Position numbers and translations under genes: made by a program. Source: Nitrospirota bacterium (GTDB lineage Bacteria > Nitrospirota > Leptospirillia > Leptospirillales > Leptospirillaceae). Taken from it: 5,923 bases of DNA. The stretch lies in NCBI GenBank assembly GCA_021828525.1, contig JAJZGM010000086.1, positions 1 to 5,923 of the forward strand, written 5' to 3'. Under the pieces are notes generated by a model, which ran no database searches, had not been told where the DNA came from, and worked only from the letters and a program-made list of their open reading frames with translations. Position 1 is the stretch's first letter. Every line of letters starts with the position of its first letter. Below, piece after piece: positions 5,278-5,923 of this stretch.

Positions 5278-5595
5278 AATCGTACCGATATCGTCGAGTA
5301 TACGCGCAGCCATGGAGGCGGCGCGGGCCTTCCCAGGAAGACTGTTCGTGAAGCCCTGGATTTTGTGATCGAGGAGATCACCCAGGCGGTCCTTTCGGGG
5401 GAATCCGTGAAGCTGACCGGCTTCGGAACATTCGAAGTCAGGAAACGCGAAGACCGCCTTGGCCGAAATCCGAAGACGGGCGAACCTCTTCTCATCAAGA
5501 GCCACCGCGTGGTTGTCTTTCGTCCCACCCGCCATTTCTGGGGAGAGGAAGAGGCTCCGAAAAAAACTGCCTCGCCGCGCAAAAAGTCCGTCTGA
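5275..5595 (+). CDS. ihfA: IHF-alpha-like integration host factor / HU-family DNA-bending protein
   Basis: This 106-residue nucleoid protein belongs to the HU/IHF family, which binds as dimers and sharply bends DNA in replication, recombination and transcription. The body shows two N-terminal helices (about 3-40), then VKLTGFGTFEVRKRE (45-59), the beta-arm GRNPKTGE (63-70) with the DNA-intercalating P66, and RVVVFRP (78-84). RVVVFRP resembles IHF-alpha (RVVTFRP) more than HU. Two features differ from E. coli IHF-alpha: a three-residue glycine-rich insertion between helices 1 and 2 (HGGGAG, 13-18) and a basic tail, APKKTASPRKKSV. It starts at TTG and has its own strong promoter. The downstream MerR gene is probably co-transcribed. 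HU or IHF-beta is possible, but the arm and downstream neighbour favour alpha. Confidence 0.88.
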   Translation: MNRTDIVEYTRSHGGGAGLPRKTVREALDFVIEEITQAVLSGESVKLTGFGTFEVRKREDRLGRNPKTGEPLLIKSHRVVVFRPTRHFWGEEEAPKKTASPRKKSV

Positions 5596-5597
5596 TT

Positions 5598-5619
5598 CCG
5601 GAGTGAACCGCTCCTCCGG
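5598..5619 (+). other. Stem-loop in the ihf-merR spacer
   Basis: CCGGAG (5598-5603) and CTCCGG (5614-5619) form a perfect six-base inverted repeat with a ten-base loop, extendable by one T-G pair. No T run follows, so it is not a standard terminator. It ends nine bases before the merR Shine-Dalgarno and might tune read-through or mRNA stability between the two genes. Confidence 0.4.
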
Positions 5620-5640
5620 GAGAAAGCGGGAGAGAAGATC

Positions 5641-5923
5641 GTGAGGGTCTCGGGCCGGAAGTACAAGATCGGGGAGGCATCGGCTCTTCTGGGTGTCCCG
5701 GTGGCGACCCTGCGCTCCTGGGAAAAGGCCTTTCCCATGCTCGCGCCCTCCAAGACCAAGGGGGGGCACCGGGAGTATTCGGAGGCCGACCTGAGCTTCC
5801 TCACCCGTATCATTGACCTCCTGCGAAACGAAGGCCGATCCGTTCCCAGCGTTCGCAACATATTGGAAAAGCGGCCTCCGGCACTCGACGCCCCCACCGT
5901 CGAAGGTTTGTTGCTGGAGATCC
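5641..5923 (+). CDS. MerR-family transcriptional regulator, N-terminal part (runs off right edge)
   Basis: Ninety-four codons are visible before the window ends. The N-terminal winged helix-turn-helix is clear: YKIGEASALLGVPVATLRSWE (8-28), the wing with KTKGGHREYSEADL (38-51), and a following helix with TRIIDLLRNEGRSVPSVRNIL. The GGHREYSE wing and short helical connector resemble the MerR-like genes commonly found after ihfA. No effector domain or metal-binding cysteine is visible, so its signal and targets are unknown. The start is GTG 5641, with GGGAGAG at 5628-5634, 45 bp after the ihf stop. Both genes are in the same frame, separated by TGA. No separate promoter is seen, so co-transcription with ihfA is likely. 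Confidence 0.88.
   Translation, partial: MRVSGRKYKIGEASALLGVPVATLRSWEKAFPMLAPSKTKGGHREYSEADLSFLTRIIDLLRNEGRSVPSVRNILEKRPPALDAPTVEGLLLEI

Overview
This window comes from a GC-rich Gram-negative bacterium. It carries a lipid A enzyme (LpxA) and an IHF-type DNA-bending protein, and most starts have good Shine-Dalgarno sites. The mix of a phosphoglycerate-mutase-like enzyme in the threonine cluster, a citramalate synthase and LpxA would suit a deep-branching Gram-negative such as a member of the Nitrospirota (Leptospirillum-like) or a deltaproteobacterial lineage. That placement is inference only. No mobile element, CRISPR array, tRNA or rRNA is visible.

Bases 1-5122 hold one tightly packed plus-strand operon in which every gene overlaps the next. 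They are the 3' end of threonine synthase (thrC), an ApgM-family protein that is probably the missing homoserine kinase, aspartokinase (lysC), (R)-citramalate synthase (cimA) and UDP-GlcNAc acyltransferase (lpxA). The first three supply the entry step and the last two steps of threonine synthesis. Aspartokinase also feeds lysine and methionine. Citramalate synthase opens the pyruvate-based, threonine-independent route to isoleucine. LpxA is the metabolic outlier: it starts lipid A synthesis in the cytoplasm. Starts drift from ATG through GTG to TTG along the operon, and the overlaps suggest translational coupling.

Bases 5123-5274 are the only sizeable intergenic region. They hold a hairpin after lpxA without a proper U tract, a short direct repeat, and a near-consensus sigma70 promoter (TTGACA, 17 bp, TATGAT) whose -35 box sits between two TGACCGG direct repeats. 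A full-strength ribosome binding site follows. This promoter drives a second unit: an IHF-alpha-like gene and, after 45 bp, a MerR-family regulator that runs off the right edge. The ihfA-merR pair is familiar in many bacteria, but there it usually follows pheST.

Most of the window is recognisable core metabolism. The points most worth following up are the ApgM-like kinase candidate, an internal start in lysC with its own strong ribosome binding site that predicts a separate regulatory subunit, the substituted active-site lysine in LpxA, and the repeat-flanked ihf promoter. I did not find a clearly new defence or mobile system here.
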